64,000 nt of DNA. Source: an uncultured Lachnospiraceae bacterium. Its GTDB lineage: Bacteria; Bacillota; Clostridia; Lachnospirales; Lachnospiraceae. Shown here piece by piece: positions 1-9,131 of this stretch. The translations under genes were made by a program, and so were the position numbers. Location of the stretch: assembly GCA_900320345.1 (NCBI GenBank), contig ONRZ01000002.1, positions 39,417-103,416 on the forward strand. The letters are read 5' to 3'. Position 1 is the first letter of the stretch; each line of letters begins with the position of its first letter. The notes under the pieces were generated by a model. That model worked only from the letters and a program-made list of their open reading frames with translations, had not been told where the DNA came from and searched no databases.

Positions 1-1200
1 ATCGGAGATGCCAAGGAGGAGAGCATAAATACCATTCTTGAAATGGGCGCATACAGGCTTGATGAGTCGTCAAGATGCAGAGCTCTCATAGTTACGGGAT
101 GCCTTGCACAGCGCTATGCGGACGAGATAAGAGATGAGATCCCCGAAGTGGATGCAGTGATCGGCACAACTGCCTATGATGCGATAGACAGTGTGGTCGA
201 GAGGGTTCTCAGAGGGGAATATGTAAGAGAACTGCAGAATACAGATAGGCTCGTACTTTCCAATCTGCCCAGGATAAGTACTACAGGAGGCTATTATTCA
301 TATCTTAAGATTGCTGAGGGCTGCAACAAACGTTGCACTTATTGTATAATCCCGCAATTACGGGGCCGATATCGTTCAGTTCCAATGGAGAGGCTTATAG
401 AGGAAGCTGCGGTTCTTGCCGGCAGGGGTGTGAGGGAACTCATACTTGTTGCGCAGGAAACGACAGTGTATGGCATGGATATCTATGGAAAAAAGGCACT
501 CCCGGAACTGCTCAGGAAATTATGCGGTATCGACGGGCTTGAGTGGATCAGGGTAATGTACTGTTATCCCGAAGAGATAACGGACGAACTCATCGATGTG
601 ATAAGGGAAGAGCCCAAGATATGCCATTATATAGATATGCCGATCCAGCATGCTTCCGATGAGATCCTTCGAAGGATGGGGCGGAAGACAAACAGGGCAG
701 AACTTAAGACGAAAATAGACAGGATCAGGGAGAGGATACCGGATGTGGCCCTGAGGACTACGCTTATTACGGGGTTCCCGGGAGAAACACGGAAGGACCA
801 GGATATTCTGCTCGATCTTGTAGAGACGGTCGGATTCGAACGACTGGGAGTGTTTACCTATTCGGCAGAAGAAGGAACCGTTGCTGCCGATATGGAGGAC
901 CAGATACCGGAGGAACTGAAGGAAGAAAGACGTGATGAGGTCATGAGCCTTCAGCAGGGTATCGCTTATGATAAGGCGAAGGAAATGACCGGGCGTAAAC
1001 TGGATGCGATCATAGAGGGACGACTGGTAGACGAGGATGTTTACGCCGCACGGACATATATGGATGCGCCCGGGGTTGACGGGATGCTGTTCATAAGCTC
1101 GGAAAGGGAGCTGATGAGCGGCGATATAGTGCATGTCATGGTTACAGGTGCCAGAGAATATGATCTGATTGGAGAATTGTGCGATGAACCTGCCGAATAA
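1..1200 (+). CDS. rimO: Ribosomal protein S12 methylthiotransferase RimO, 5' partial
   Basis: Radical-SAM methylthiotransferase that adds a methylthio group to an Asp of ribosomal protein S12. The frame is open from base 1, so the gene runs in from the left edge; about 40 residues are missing compared with the usual ~440. The radical SAM cluster motif CNKRCTYC is encoded at 322-345 (CxxxCxxC), followed by the family sequence IIPQLRGRYRS. The C-terminal ~65 residues fit a TRAM RNA-binding domain. The stop at 1198-1200 overlaps pgsA, so the two are probably co-translated. MiaB is the main alternative, but the TTVYGMDIYG and YCYPEEITDE signatures and the pgsA neighbour favour RimO. Confidence 0.93.
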   Translation: MGDAKEESINTILEMGAYRLDESSRCRALIVTGCLAQRYADEIRDEIPEVDAVIGTTAYDAIDSVVERVLRGEYVRELQNTDRLVLSNLPRISTTGGYYSYLKIAEGCNKRCTYCIIPQLRGRYRSVPMERLIEEAAVLAGRGVRELILVAQETTVYGMDIYGKKALPELLRKLCGIDGLEWIRVMYCYPEEITDELIDVIREEPKICHYIDMPIQHASDEILRRMGRKTNRAELKTKIDRIRERIPDVALRTTLITGFPGETRKDQDILLDLVETVGFERLGVFTYSAEEGTVAADMEDQIPEELKEERRDEVMSLQQGIAYDKAKEMTGRKLDAIIEGRLVDEDVYAARTYMDAPGVDGMLFISSERELMSGDIVHVMVTGAREYDLIGELCDEPAE

Positions 1201-1729
1201 GTTAACAGTATTAAGAGTGATCATGGTCCCATTCTTTGTATTCTTCATGCTGGTTGACATAATACCTGGATTTACCAAGTGGATCGCACTGGCACTATTC
1301 ATAATAGCAAGTTTTACGGATATGTTCGATGGGAAATTAGCCAGAAAATACGGACTTATCACGGATTTCGGAAAATTCATGGATCCTCTTGCGGACAAGC
1401 TTTTGGTTTGCTCCGCCCTCATATGCCTGGTCAGCAGCGGCAAGCTTGCCGCGTGGATGGCGATAATCATAATAAGCAGGGAATTTATAATAAGCGGCTT
1501 CAGGCTCATAGCTTCGGATAACGGAGTCGTTATAGCCGCGAGTAAGTGGGGGAAATTCAAGACTGTTTTCCAGATGATAATGATAGGCATGCTGATAGGT
1601 GATCTCCCATTTGAATGGTTCAGGCTGCTTACGGCGCTTGCTGTCTGGATAGCGCTTATCCTTACGGTAGTATCGCTTGTTGATTATCTGTACAAGAACA
1701 GGGAAGTCATTAAGAGGGACAGACACTGA
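1184..1729 (+). CDS. pgsA: CDP-diacylglycerol--glycerol-3-phosphate 3-phosphatidyltransferase
   Basis: Integral membrane enzyme that makes phosphatidylglycerol phosphate, the first committed step to phosphatidylglycerol and cardiolipin. The 181-residue product has the CDP-alcohol phosphatidyltransferase motif DG-x2-AR-x8-G-x3-D-x3-D (starting FDGKLARKYG near residue 48) and several hydrophobic segments, as in the family. I chose ATG 1184 (MNLPNKLTVLR) because GGAG at 1171-1174 lies 9 bases upstream. A TTG at 1169 would add five residues and has no good ribosome site. It overlaps the end of rimO by 17 bases, and cinA follows 46 bases later; rimO-pgsA-cinA-recA is a common Firmicutes order. Confidence 0.93.
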   Translation: MNLPNKLTVLRVIMVPFFVFFMLVDIIPGFTKWIALALFIIASFTDMFDGKLARKYGLITDFGKFMDPLADKLLVCSALICLVSSGKLAAWMAIIIISREFIISGFRLIASDNGVVIAASKWGKFKTVFQMIMIGMLIGDLPFEWFRLLTALAVWIALILTVVSLVDYLYKNREVIKRDRH

Positions 1730-1775
1730 GGGGAAGCGGTCAGGGGATCGTGCTTTGATATGAAAGGAGCCGGAT

Positions 1776-2567
1776 ATGGCAAAAGACACGGCCGTGGATA
1801 CGGTAAAAGAAACCGTAAGGGATACCGAAGACGGGCATTTTATCAAATATTTCAAGATCTGCGGGATGAAGGAGAAGGAAGTCAGGAACGCTATTAAAGA
1901 TCTTATGGAACAGAAGGTTCCGGAGGTTAAACTGACTGCTTATCCCGGGGATATCCATATCAGTGTCGAAGCATTTGATAACGGGTCCGATTCGGCAAAG
2001 AAGCTGGTAAAACCGGTAGTCAAGGAAATAAAGAGCAGACTTGGGCTCAACATATATGCTACCGACAGTGAGACTACGCTTGAACAGGCGGTGGTCGAGC
2101 TTCTTCGCACCAATTCGCTCTATCTTGCGACTTGTGAGTCGTGTACCGGAGGAATGGTCGCATCCAAGATAATAGACGTGCCGGGGGCTTCCGAAGTATT
2201 CAAGGAAGGCTTTGTCACATATTCAAATAAGGCCAAGAGATCGAGACTGGGCGTTAAGAAGAGTACGCTCTTAAAATACGGCGCGGTAAGCGAGCAGACT
2301 GCCAAGGAAATGGTGAAGGGCTGTGCCGCTGCGGCCAAGGCAAATGTAACGGTATCCACAACGGGCATAGCAGGTCCCGACGGAGGGACTGACGAGAAGC
2401 CTGTGGGACTTGTATATATAGGATGCAGTGTGTGCGGTAAGACCAAAGTCGTAAAGTACAACTTTGACGGTGACCGTATGGAAATAAGGAGCAGGGCCAC
2501 GTCTGCTGCACTTGCGCTTCTTCGCATGTGCGTGCTTGAGTATTACAGCGAGAAGAATTTTTCGTGA
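1776..2567 (+). CDS. cinA: CinA-like protein lacking the N-terminal MoCF domain
   Basis: The last ~165 residues are the CinA C-terminal domain (PncC-type nicotinamide mononucleotide deamidase), with the family blocks ATCESCTGGM, GFVTYSNKAK, YGAVSEQTAKEM and TGIAGPDGGT. Before it lies the KH-like linker of full-length CinA (FKICGMKEKEVRNAI, then YPGDIHISVEA). The ~160-residue MoCF/ADP-ribose pyrophosphatase domain that normally precedes the linker is absent, so the protein is 263 rather than ~410 residues. ATG 1776 follows GAAAGGAG at a good spacing. The gene lies between pgsA and recA, the usual place of cinA in Firmicutes. NMN deamidation is the likely retained activity. The first ~22 residues are polar and unrelated to MoCF. 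Confidence 0.85.
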   Translation: MAKDTAVDTVKETVRDTEDGHFIKYFKICGMKEKEVRNAIKDLMEQKVPEVKLTAYPGDIHISVEAFDNGSDSAKKLVKPVVKEIKSRLGLNIYATDSETTLEQAVVELLRTNSLYLATCESCTGGMVASKIIDVPGASEVFKEGFVTYSNKAKRSRLGVKKSTLLKYGAVSEQTAKEMVKGCAAAAKANVTVSTTGIAGPDGGTDEKPVGLVYIGCSVCGKTKVVKYNFDGDRMEIRSRATSAALALLRMCVLEYYSEKNFS

Positions 2568-2621
2568 TATCTGCAGGCCGTACAGACCTGTTTTGCATAT
2601 TCTTTGTCAGATCATATAATT

Positions 2622-2747
2622 ATGGTGAACGAAATGATCGATCTCGTTTACTGTAAGTATCCGATTTATTACCCCCTTTACGATCAAAACGGGTATATAT
2701 TAGACGTTAAGACCGGTACGCCGAAGCTGCCGGTTTGGGATAAATAA
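2622..2747 (+). CDS. Possible 41-residue ORF upstream of recA
   Basis: Open frame starting MVNEMIDLVYCKYP and ending PKLPVWDK in the 320-base gap between cinA and recA. It has aromatic residues and no low-complexity sequence, which favours a real peptide. However, no Shine-Dalgarno sequence stands before the ATG, and I recognise no family. The stop lies 13 bases before the recA -35 box. It may be a remnant or chance. Confidence 0.25.
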   Translation: MVNEMIDLVYCKYPIYYPLYDQNGYILDVKTGTPKLPVWDK

Positions 2748-2760
2748 AAATAAAAACCGC

Positions 2761-2814
2761 TTGACAAAACCGAACGGATGTTTTATATTACATTTTGTAG
2801 CGAACAGATGTTCA
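2761..2814 (+). promoter_or_regulatory. recA SOS promoter with two LexA boxes
   Basis: TTGACA at 2761-2766 and TATATT at 2784-2789 with a 17-base spacer form a near-consensus sigma-A promoter. CGAACAGATGTTC at 2801-2813 is a perfect GAAC-N4-GTTC LexA (Cheo) box just past the expected start of transcription. A second, imperfect box (CGAACGGATGTTT, 2771-2783) lies inside the spacer. LexA bound at both would block polymerase, so recA is predicted to be DNA-damage inducible. Confidence 0.85.
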
Positions 2815-2887
2815 AAATAAATGTTCGATACAGAGTGTGGAACACGTACGGTAATTGAGAGCGGGAGCATAAGAAAAGGAGATCATT

Positions 2888-3925
2888 ATGGAAAGAGAAG
2901 AGAAGCTTAAAGCGTTGGAAGTAGCATTATCCAAGATAGAGAAGGAGTATGGCAAGGGTTCGGTCATGAAGCTCGGCGATACATCCAATCATATGAATGT
3001 CGAGACGATACCTACCGGTTCACTGAGCCTTGATATAGCACTCGGACTTGGAGGGATCCCCAAGGGAAGGATAGTCGAGATATACGGTCCGGAATCATCG
3101 GGTAAGACGACAGTTACACTGCACATGATAGCCGAAGTACAGAAGAGGGGCGGTATAGCAGGATTTATCGATGCCGAGCATGCCCTTGATCCCGTATATG
3201 CGAAGAATATCGGGGTAGATATAGATAATCTGTATATTTCCCAGCCCGATAACGGTGAGCAGGCACTTGAGATCACCGAAACGATGGTGCGTTCGGGAGC
3301 CGTTGATATAATCGTTGTCGATTCGGTTGCGGCACTTGTTCCGAAGGCCGAGATAGACGGTGACATGGGAGATTCACATGTGGGCCTCCAGGCACGTCTT
3401 ATGTCGCAGGCTCTCCGTAAGCTTACGGCTGTGATATCCAAGTCGAACTGTACGGTCATTTTCATCAACCAGCTTCGTGAGAAGGTCGGGGTTATGTTCG
3501 GTAATCCCGAGACTACCACGGGCGGACGGGCACTCAAGTTCTATTCGTCGGTAAGGCTTGACGTAAGAAGGATAGAATCTCTCAAGCAGGGAGGCGAGGT
3601 CATAGGAAACCGTACCCGTGTCAAGGTTGTAAAGAATAAGATAGCTCCGCCCTTCAAGGAGGCGGAATTTGATATCATGTTCGGTAAGGGAATATCAATG
3701 GTCGGTGATATTGTCGATCTTGCGTCCAATATCGATGTTATAAACAAGTCGGGCGCATGGTATTCGTATAACGGACAGAAGATAGGCCAGGGAAGGGAGA
3801 ACACGAAGCTCTATCTTGAGCAGAATCCCGAGATGCTGGCCGAGGTTGAAGCGAAGGTACGGGAGCATTACGGCCTGTCGGGTGACGGAGCTGCGGAGAA
3901 TGCTTCAGGTGAGACAGAGGATTGA
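2888..3925 (+). CDS. recA: Recombinase A
   Basis: RecA polymerises on single-stranded DNA, drives homologous strand exchange and stimulates LexA self-cleavage. The 345-residue length is normal. Visible motifs are Walker [10 protein letters not shown] (about residues 66-74), Walker B ([12 protein letters not shown]), the L1/L2 loop region [13 protein letters not shown], and the conserved [10 protein letters not shown]. The C-terminus is acidic (GETED), as usual. The ribosome site AAGGAG sits 7 bases before ATG 2888. The SOS promoter lies just upstream. recX follows within a few bases and limits RecA activity. Confidence 0.99.
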   Translation: MEREEKLKALEVALSKIEKEYGKGSVMKLGDTSNHMNVETIPTGSLSLDIALGLGGIPKGRIVEIYGPESSGKTTVTLHMIAEVQKRGGIAGFIDAEHALDPVYAKNIGVDIDNLYISQPDNGEQALEITETMVRSGAVDIIVVDSVAALVPKAEIDGDMGDSHVGLQARLMSQALRKLTAVISKSNCTVIFINQLREKVGVMFGNPETTTGGRALKFYSSVRLDVRRIESLKQGGEVIGNRTRVKVVKNKIAPPFKEAEFDIMFGKGISMVGDIVDLASNIDVINKSGAWYSYNGQKIGQGRENTKLYLEQNPEMLAEVEAKVREHYGLSGDGAAENASGETED

Positions 3926-3930
3926 GTGTC

Positions 3931-4548
3931 ATGATCGTTACTTCCGTTTCGGAATACGGAAAAGGAAAATATAAAGTTTTTTTGGATGAGGAATTCGCCT
4001 TTGTTTTATACAAGGGCGAATTGCTCAAATACGGTATTGTACAGGGGGATGAAGTATCCGAGACCGTGATAAGTGATATAAGGGATAATGTGCTCCTAAA
4101 GCGGGCGAAGCTGAGAGCCATGAACCTTTTAAAGAGCAGGGATTACACGGAAACGGCGCTGAGAAGGAAACTGCTTGAATCGCTTTATCCCGACGAGGCG
4201 GTCGATCAGGCTTTGGAATATGTGAAGTCCTATGGTTATATTGATGACCTAAGATACGCACAGAGCTATATAAGAAGCTGCATCGGGACAAGAAGCAGGA
4301 GGGATATAAGGAGCAGGCTCAGGACCAGAGGAGTTGCGGATGAGCTTATTGATGAAGCCTTTGAGAACGAGGGATCGTTTGAGGATGAAGAGGATGAACT
4401 CTTAAAGCGTCTTATCCTTAAGAAATGCCCGGCACCCGAAAGTCTTGACAATACCGGAAGACAGAAGTTGTATGCATACCTGTACGGCAAGGGTTTTGAT
4501 CCGTATCGCGTTGATAAAGCACTAAGGGCTCTTGACATAACATACTAA
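3931..4548 (+). CDS. recX: RecX regulatory protein
   Basis: RecX binds RecA filaments and inhibits strand exchange and ATPase activity. The 205-residue protein shows the tandem three-helix RecX repeats (LRAMNLLKSRDYTETALRRKL, then YGYIDDLRYAQSYI and SRRDIRSRLRTRGV) after an N-terminal beta region (VTSVSEYGKGKYKVF). ATG 3931 is preferred over a TTG at 3922 because GAGG at 3917-3920 is correctly spaced only for the ATG. It starts 5 bases after recA and is certainly co-transcribed with it, so it is also under SOS control. Confidence 0.93.
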   Translation: MIVTSVSEYGKGKYKVFLDEEFAFVLYKGELLKYGIVQGDEVSETVISDIRDNVLLKRAKLRAMNLLKSRDYTETALRRKLLESLYPDEAVDQALEYVKSYGYIDDLRYAQSYIRSCIGTRSRRDIRSRLRTRGVADELIDEAFENEGSFEDEEDELLKRLILKKCPAPESLDNTGRQKLYAYLYGKGFDPYRVDKALRALDITY

Positions 4549-4648
4549 AAAGTATAATATTTTATATGTTGTAGTTTTTTAAGTTAGAATATGTTTTCTA
4601 TATTCTATATATTAATCGTACAATGAAAACTATATAAGGAGGTGCCCT

Positions 4649-6202
4649 GTGCAATATGTAATCATTATTGCAGTTGCGGTAATTCTTCTGGCTGTCGGCT
4701 GTTTCGTAGCTTATAAGATGGGCTATGAAGCCAAGAGAAAGGCCGATGAGGAGAAGATCGGTAATGCCGATCAGAAGGCTCGCGAGATAATCGATGAAGC
4801 GCTGAAAACGGCGGAGGCCAAAAAACGTGAGGGGCTGCTCGAGGTTAAGGAAGAATCAATAAGATCCAAGAACGAAATTGAGAAAGAAACCAAGGAAAGA
4901 CGAGCAGAATTACAGCGTTTGGAGCGCCGCGTACAGCAGAAGGAAGAGAATCTCGACAAGAAGACCGATGCTATCGAGAAGCGCGAAGCCAGCTTCGCAC
5001 AGAAGGAAGAAGCACTTGCAAAGCAGAAGGAACAAGTTTCCAAGCTTAATGAGCAGCGTGTACAGGAACTGGAGAGGATTTCAGGTTTAACCTCTGAACA
5101 AGCAAAAGAGTATCTGTTAAAAACTGTTGAAGACGATGTAAAGCATGAAATTGCCATCCTGGTGAAGGAACTCGAATCCAGAGCCAAGGAAGAGGCAGAC
5201 AAGAAGGCAAAGGAGCTTGTGGTTAATGCCATACAGAGATGCGCCGCAGATCATGTTGCGGAAACAACGATCTCAGTAGTTCAGTTGCCTAATGATGAAA
5301 TGAAGGGAAGGATCATCGGAAGAGAGGGACGTAACATACGAACCCTTGAGACGATGACAGGTGTTGATCTTATCATAGATGATACACCCGAAGCTGTTGT
5401 TCTGTCAGGCTTCGATCCCATAAGACGTGAAGTTGCAAGGATCGCTCTTGAGAAGCTGATCGTCGACGGCCGTATCCATCCGGCAAGGATAGAGGAAATG
5501 GTCGAGAAGGCTCAGAAGGAAGTTGAGACAATGATACGTGAGGAAGGTGAAGCCGCAACACTGGAGGTTGGTGTTCACGGCATCCATCCCGAACTTATCA
5601 AGCTTCTCGGACGTCTTAAGTTCAGGACCAGTTACGGTCAGAACGTTTTGAAGCATTCCATTGAAGTATCATTATTGTGCGGTCTTTTAGCCTCTGAGAT
5701 AGGCATTGATGTCCGCCTCGCCAAGAGGGCTGGACTTCTGCATGATATCGGTAAGGCAGTGGATCATGAGATGGAAGGCTCACACATTCAGCTCGGAGTT
5801 GAATTGTGCAGAAAGTATAAGGAATCGGCAACAGTTATCAATGCGGTTGAAGCACATCACGGTGATGTAGAGCCGCAGACTCTTTTTGCAGTGCTGGTGC
5901 AGGCGGCGGATACCATTTCCGCAGCTCGTCCGGGTGCAAGAAGAGAAACATTGGAAACATACACTAACAGATTAAAGCAACTTGAAGATATAACAAATTC
6001 ATTCAAGGGAGTAGACAAATCTTTTGCTATTCAGGCAGGCCGTGAAGTTCGTATAATGGTAGTTCCTGAGCAGGTAAGTGACGCGGATATGGTATTACTC
6101 GCAAGAGATATTTCCAAGAAGATAGAAGAGGAAATGGAATATCCGGGTCAGATCAAGGTCAATGTGATACGAGAGAGTCGCGTGACTGATTTTGCCAAGT
6201 AA
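4649..6202 (+). CDS. rny: Ribonuclease Y
   Basis: Membrane-anchored endoribonuclease that starts mRNA decay in Firmicutes. The 517-residue protein has an N-terminal membrane helix (residues 2-24), a long charged coiled coil (~30-190), a KH RNA-binding domain ([15 protein letters not shown], about residue 215) and an HD domain with the metal-binding motif [10 protein letters not shown] near residue 370 followed by EAHHGD. The start is GTG 4649, supported by AAGGAGGT just upstream. The AT-rich 100 bases before it probably hold a separate promoter. The gene ends in a strong hairpin terminator. Confidence 0.98.
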   Translation: MQYVIIIAVAVILLAVGCFVAYKMGYEAKRKADEEKIGNADQKAREIIDEALKTAEAKKREGLLEVKEESIRSKNEIEKETKERRAELQRLERRVQQKEENLDKKTDAIEKREASFAQKEEALAKQKEQVSKLNEQRVQELERISGLTSEQAKEYLLKTVEDDVKHEIAILVKELESRAKEEADKKAKELVVNAIQRCAADHVAETTISVVQLPNDEMKGRIIGREGRNIRTLETMTGVDLIIDDTPEAVVLSGFDPIRREVARIALEKLIVDGRIHPARIEEMVEKAQKEVETMIREEGEAATLEVGVHGIHPELIKLLGRLKFRTSYGQNVLKHSIEVSLLCGLLASEIGIDVRLAKRAGLLHDIGKAVDHEMEGSHIQLGVELCRKYKESATVINAVEAHHGDVEPQTLFAVLVQAADTISAARPGARRETLETYTNRLKQLEDITNSFKGVDKSFAIQAGREVRIMVVPEQVSDADMVLLARDISKKIEEEMEYPGQIKVNVIRESRVTDFAK

Positions 6203-6216
6203 GATAATAACAATAA

Positions 6217-6246
6217 ACCCCATGCCATATGGCATGGGGTTTTTAA
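6217..6246. terminator. Bidirectional rho-independent terminator
   Basis: A near-perfect palindrome at 6217-6240 (arms CCCCATGCCAT and ATGGCATGGGG) is followed by T5 on the plus strand and by a T-rich run on the minus strand. It ends rny rightward and the tRNA-Met transcript leftward. Confidence 0.9.
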
Positions 6247-6249
6247 GTG

Positions 6250-6323
6250 TAGCGAGAGAGAGACTTGAACTCTCAACCTCCCGGGTATGAACCGGACGCT
6301 CTAGCCAGTTGAGCCATCTCGCC
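6250..6323 (-). tRNA. tRNA-Met (CAT), elongator
   Basis: Read on the minus strand from 6323, a full cloverleaf forms: acceptor GGCGAGA paired with TCTCGCT (including a G1-U72 wobble), D arm GCTC...GAGC, anticodon loop TTCATAC with CAT, and T arm GAGAG-TTCAAGT-CTCTC. CCA is not encoded. The G-U first pair matches the elongator methionine tRNA of Firmicutes rather than initiator tRNA; tRNA-Ile(CAU) is a less likely alternative. Confidence 0.92.
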
Positions 6324-6482
6324 AAATCATACGGTTTATCGCCGCCTTGCTATTATACTAATCCTTAACAGGTATTGTCAAGAAAATTTTATTGATTCTT
6401 TCATTTATATTGGGTGTGTAGTATAATATATAAGAATTGTCAGCATAATCTGCTGTTCTGAATATAAAACGGAGGTACAAGT

Positions 6483-7817
6483 ATGAGAAAGCTTTTGATC
6501 ATGATGTCTTTAGGGATTATGTGTATGGGACTGAGTGCCTGTGAGGCAACAGGTATCGATCCGACGGCTATTCAGGACGCAACCGAGTCTGTTAAGCAGG
6601 TGGCTGAGACTGTAAACGAAGTGGAGACATATGTTGATGAGATAAAGGAATCCGTCCAGGAAGGCATAGACAATACAAATGCCGCGATGGAATGGTATAA
6701 GACAGAAGCATGGGCGGATAATCCGTGGATAAGTACCCCGATAACCGAGGAACAGGTAGAGGGACTTATAGAAGCAGGTCAGAATGAGATAAATTCGTAT
6801 ATAGGTGAGAATGCGGTCTATGACGTGCTGAGCGAGGAAGACATGCAGTTCTTCGCAGACTATTTTGCGGACGAGAGTGTGAACGGTTTTCTCTTAAGCA
6901 CATATGAGAAGCCGGAGGCCTGCAATGTAAAGGAAGCACTTATCAGAGATGATGCGATAATCGAAGATCTGGACAAGGCGGATAAAAAGAACAGTGACCT
7001 GTCGGATTTCACAGGCAAGATTTCCGAGGAAAATATAAACGGTACAATGAGATCCGTGCTCGGAATAGAGAATTCACAGCTTGACAGACCGCTCAAGTTA
7101 TCGGATGAGAATTATCTGTATATAGAAAAGAGTGAGGATTGCAGGAGACTTGTCTGCAACGGCGGTTTCTATTACAACAATATATATCTTGTAATGATGT
7201 GCGCCGAGAATGCGGATGCTCCGTTTGCGCTTACAGTTTTGACCAAGCTCGATGACGGGAGCATGCGCATAAACATGAATTACTGGAGTGAGGATATGGA
7301 CGGAGTAGACTGGGACGGTTCCTTCCTCTATGATCTGTATGATATGATGCAGGATTCGGATCTTAAGAACGTCATCAATATCCCCGGGCTTAAGGGCGGC
7401 AACATTTCATTGGGTGCTATTGCAAGCGAAATGGAGGGCATCGGATTATCGGGCAGGAGTATCGAAGATACGGCGAAGCTCATTTCGGATGCGGAGGATG
7501 AAGCCAGGACTTATGTTCAGTCCTTTAAGGGATATGATGTGTACTACAGTGATATAGATCCCCAGGCAGTCGGTGAGTATGTGGTTTCGCAGATAGATAT
7601 CACTTCGGGCGACTATACAACAGCTGAGGGAATAGGTATAGGCACATCTCTCGAACAGCTTAAGAAAGCCTACGGTGACGGCATCGAGGCAAGGCTTTCC
7701 GGAGGCAGGAAGCAGCTGATGTATGAAAGGGGCAAGTATAACATGCTCTTCATCGTGGATAAGAGCGGTAAAATAGAAGAAATGACGATGTTCCTTGCTG
7801 ATCAGATCAGTAAATAG
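6483..7817 (+). CDS. Lipoprotein of unknown function
   Basis: A 444-residue secreted lipoprotein. The signal peptide [16 protein letters not shown] is followed by the lipobox LSAC with Cys at residue 20. The mature part is acidic, with no recognised catalytic motif. The last ~60 residues (from [17 protein letters not shown] to [17 protein letters not shown]) resemble the short C-terminal module seen on many Clostridia lipoproteins that measures a threshold-like fold. The ribosome site GGAGG is 7 bases upstream of ATG 6483. TATAAT at 6422-6427 is a likely -10 box. It stands alone between the tRNA and the ispF operon. Confidence 0.8.
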   Translation: MRKLLIMMSLGIMCMGLSACEATGIDPTAIQDATESVKQVAETVNEVETYVDEIKESVQEGIDNTNAAMEWYKTEAWADNPWISTPITEEQVEGLIEAGQNEINSYIGENAVYDVLSEEDMQFFADYFADESVNGFLLSTYEKPEACNVKEALIRDDAIIEDLDKADKKNSDLSDFTGKISEENINGTMRSVLGIENSQLDRPLKLSDENYLYIEKSEDCRRLVCNGGFYYNNIYLVMMCAENADAPFALTVLTKLDDGSMRINMNYWSEDMDGVDWDGSFLYDLYDMMQDSDLKNVINIPGLKGGNISLGAIASEMEGIGLSGRSIEDTAKLISDAEDEARTYVQSFKGYDVYYSDIDPQAVGEYVVSQIDITSGDYTTAEGIGIGTSLEQLKKAYGDGIEARLSGGRKQLMYERGKYNMLFIVDKSGKIEEMTMFLADQISK

Positions 7818-7845
7818 ACGGTCGTACGGGTTTCGGAGAAAGATA

Positions 7846-8385
7846 ATGCGTGTTGGAATGGGATATGATGTCCATCGTCTGACGGAGGACAGGGAACTTA
7901 TTATCGGGGGTGTGAAGATACCCTATGAGAAGGGATTATTAGGACATTCGGATGCGGATGTCCTATTGCATGCCATAATGGATGCAATGCTCGGCGCTGC
8001 CGCACTCGGGGATATAGGCAGTCATTTTCCCGATACGGATGAGCGGTTTAAGGACGCGGACAGTATGGAACTGTTAAGATGCGTCGGAGATATGATCGAG
8101 GAGGAGCATTATATCATCGAGAATATCGACGCCACTATAATAGCCCAGAAACCGAAGATGCGTCCGTATATTGAGCAAATGCGCGAAAACATAGCGGGGG
8201 CTCTCGGAATAGATATCACACAGGTGAATGTCAAGGCAACAACCGAAGAAGGCCTTGGATTCACAGGGAGCGGAGAAGGAATATCATCACAGGCTGTTTG
8301 TATGTTGAGTTCCGTAAAAGAACTCGGAAGTATGCCGGTTGGCGGCAATTGTGATACCTGCGGCGGATGTCCGATGAGACAGTAA
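7846..8385 (+). CDS. ispF: 2-C-methyl-D-erythritol 2,4-cyclodiphosphate synthase
   Basis: Fifth step of the MEP isoprenoid pathway: cyclises the diphosphocytidyl erythritol phosphate to MEcPP with loss of CMP. The start [12 protein letters not shown] carries the metal ligands D and H (GYDVH); [14 protein letters not shown] and the C-terminal [15 protein letters not shown] are the other family blocks. I chose ATG 7846 because the family begins exactly here; the longer open frame upstream overlaps the preceding gene. The extra Cys-rich tail (NCDTCGGCP) after the normal end is unusual and could bind a metal. First gene of the ispF-cysE-cysS-mrnC-rlmB-sigH block. Confidence 0.95.
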   Translation: MRVGMGYDVHRLTEDRELIIGGVKIPYEKGLLGHSDADVLLHAIMDAMLGAAALGDIGSHFPDTDERFKDADSMELLRCVGDMIEEEHYIIENIDATIIAQKPKMRPYIEQMRENIAGALGIDITQVNVKATTEEGLGFTGSGEGISSQAVCMLSSVKELGSMPVGGNCDTCGGCPMRQ

Positions 8386-8426
8386 GATAAGGTTGAAGAG
8401 GACCTTACGCGGCAGAAGAGTGAGTT

Positions 8427-9131
8427 ATGGGGATCATAAAAAATATTAAAGAAGAGATCAGAATAATAAGGGAGAGGGATCCGGCTATACATTCATCCAT
8501 GGAAGTGTTTCTGTATCCGAGTTTCAGGGTAATGCTTCATTACAGGCTGGCTCACAGACTGTACCTTAAGAAGCATTATTTTCTTGCAAGGTGCATTTCC
8601 CAGCGCGGCGTCAGAAAGACCGGTATCGAGATACATCCCGGAGCCAGTATCGGCAGCGGCTTTTTTATAGATCACGGGAGCGGAGTCATAATCGGAGAGA
8701 CATCGATCATCGGGAATAACGTAACCCTGTATCAGGGGGTGACGCTCGGAGGAACGGGTAAGGAGACAGGCAAGAGGCATCCTACGATCGAGGATAATGT
8801 TATGATATCGGCCGGTGCCAAGATCCTCGGGTCGTTCACCATAGGGGCCAATTCCAAGATAGGAGCAGGTTCGGTGGTGCTCGAAGAGGTACCGCCCAAC
8901 TGTACGGTGGTAGGTGTTCCGGGGCGTATAGTCAAACGTGAAAATGAGACGATACCGCGTGAGAGCATGGATCAGATCCACCTTCCGGATCCTATCAAGG
9001 AGGATATACAGAACCTGCAGCGTGCCAATTCGGAACTTACGAACAGGCTTCTTGATATGGAGAATGAGATAAGGCAGTTAAAGAAAGACAGACAGAATCA
9101 GGAGAGGCAAAAAAACAATGAGATTATATAA
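8427..9131 (+). CDS. cysE: Serine O-acetyltransferase
   Basis: Acetylates serine from acetyl-CoA, the first step of cysteine synthesis. The 234-residue protein has the left-handed beta-helix hexapeptide repeats (GIEIHPGASIGSGFFIDHG, then VIIGETSIIGNNV and TLGGTGKETGKRHP) and the catalytic His region HPGA...DHGSG. It is the short EpsC-like form of Firmicutes, followed by a charged coiled-coil tail (~residues 195-234). It overlaps cysS by 14 bases, which couples cysteine supply to cysteinyl-tRNA formation. Confidence 0.95.
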   Translation: MGIIKNIKEEIRIIRERDPAIHSSMEVFLYPSFRVMLHYRLAHRLYLKKHYFLARCISQRGVRKTGIEIHPGASIGSGFFIDHGSGVIIGETSIIGNNVTLYQGVTLGGTGKETGKRHPTIEDNVMISAGAKILGSFTIGANSKIGAGSVVLEEVPPNCTVVGVPGRIVKRENETIPRESMDQIHLPDPIKEDIQNLQRANSELTNRLLDMENEIRQLKKDRQNQERQKNNEII

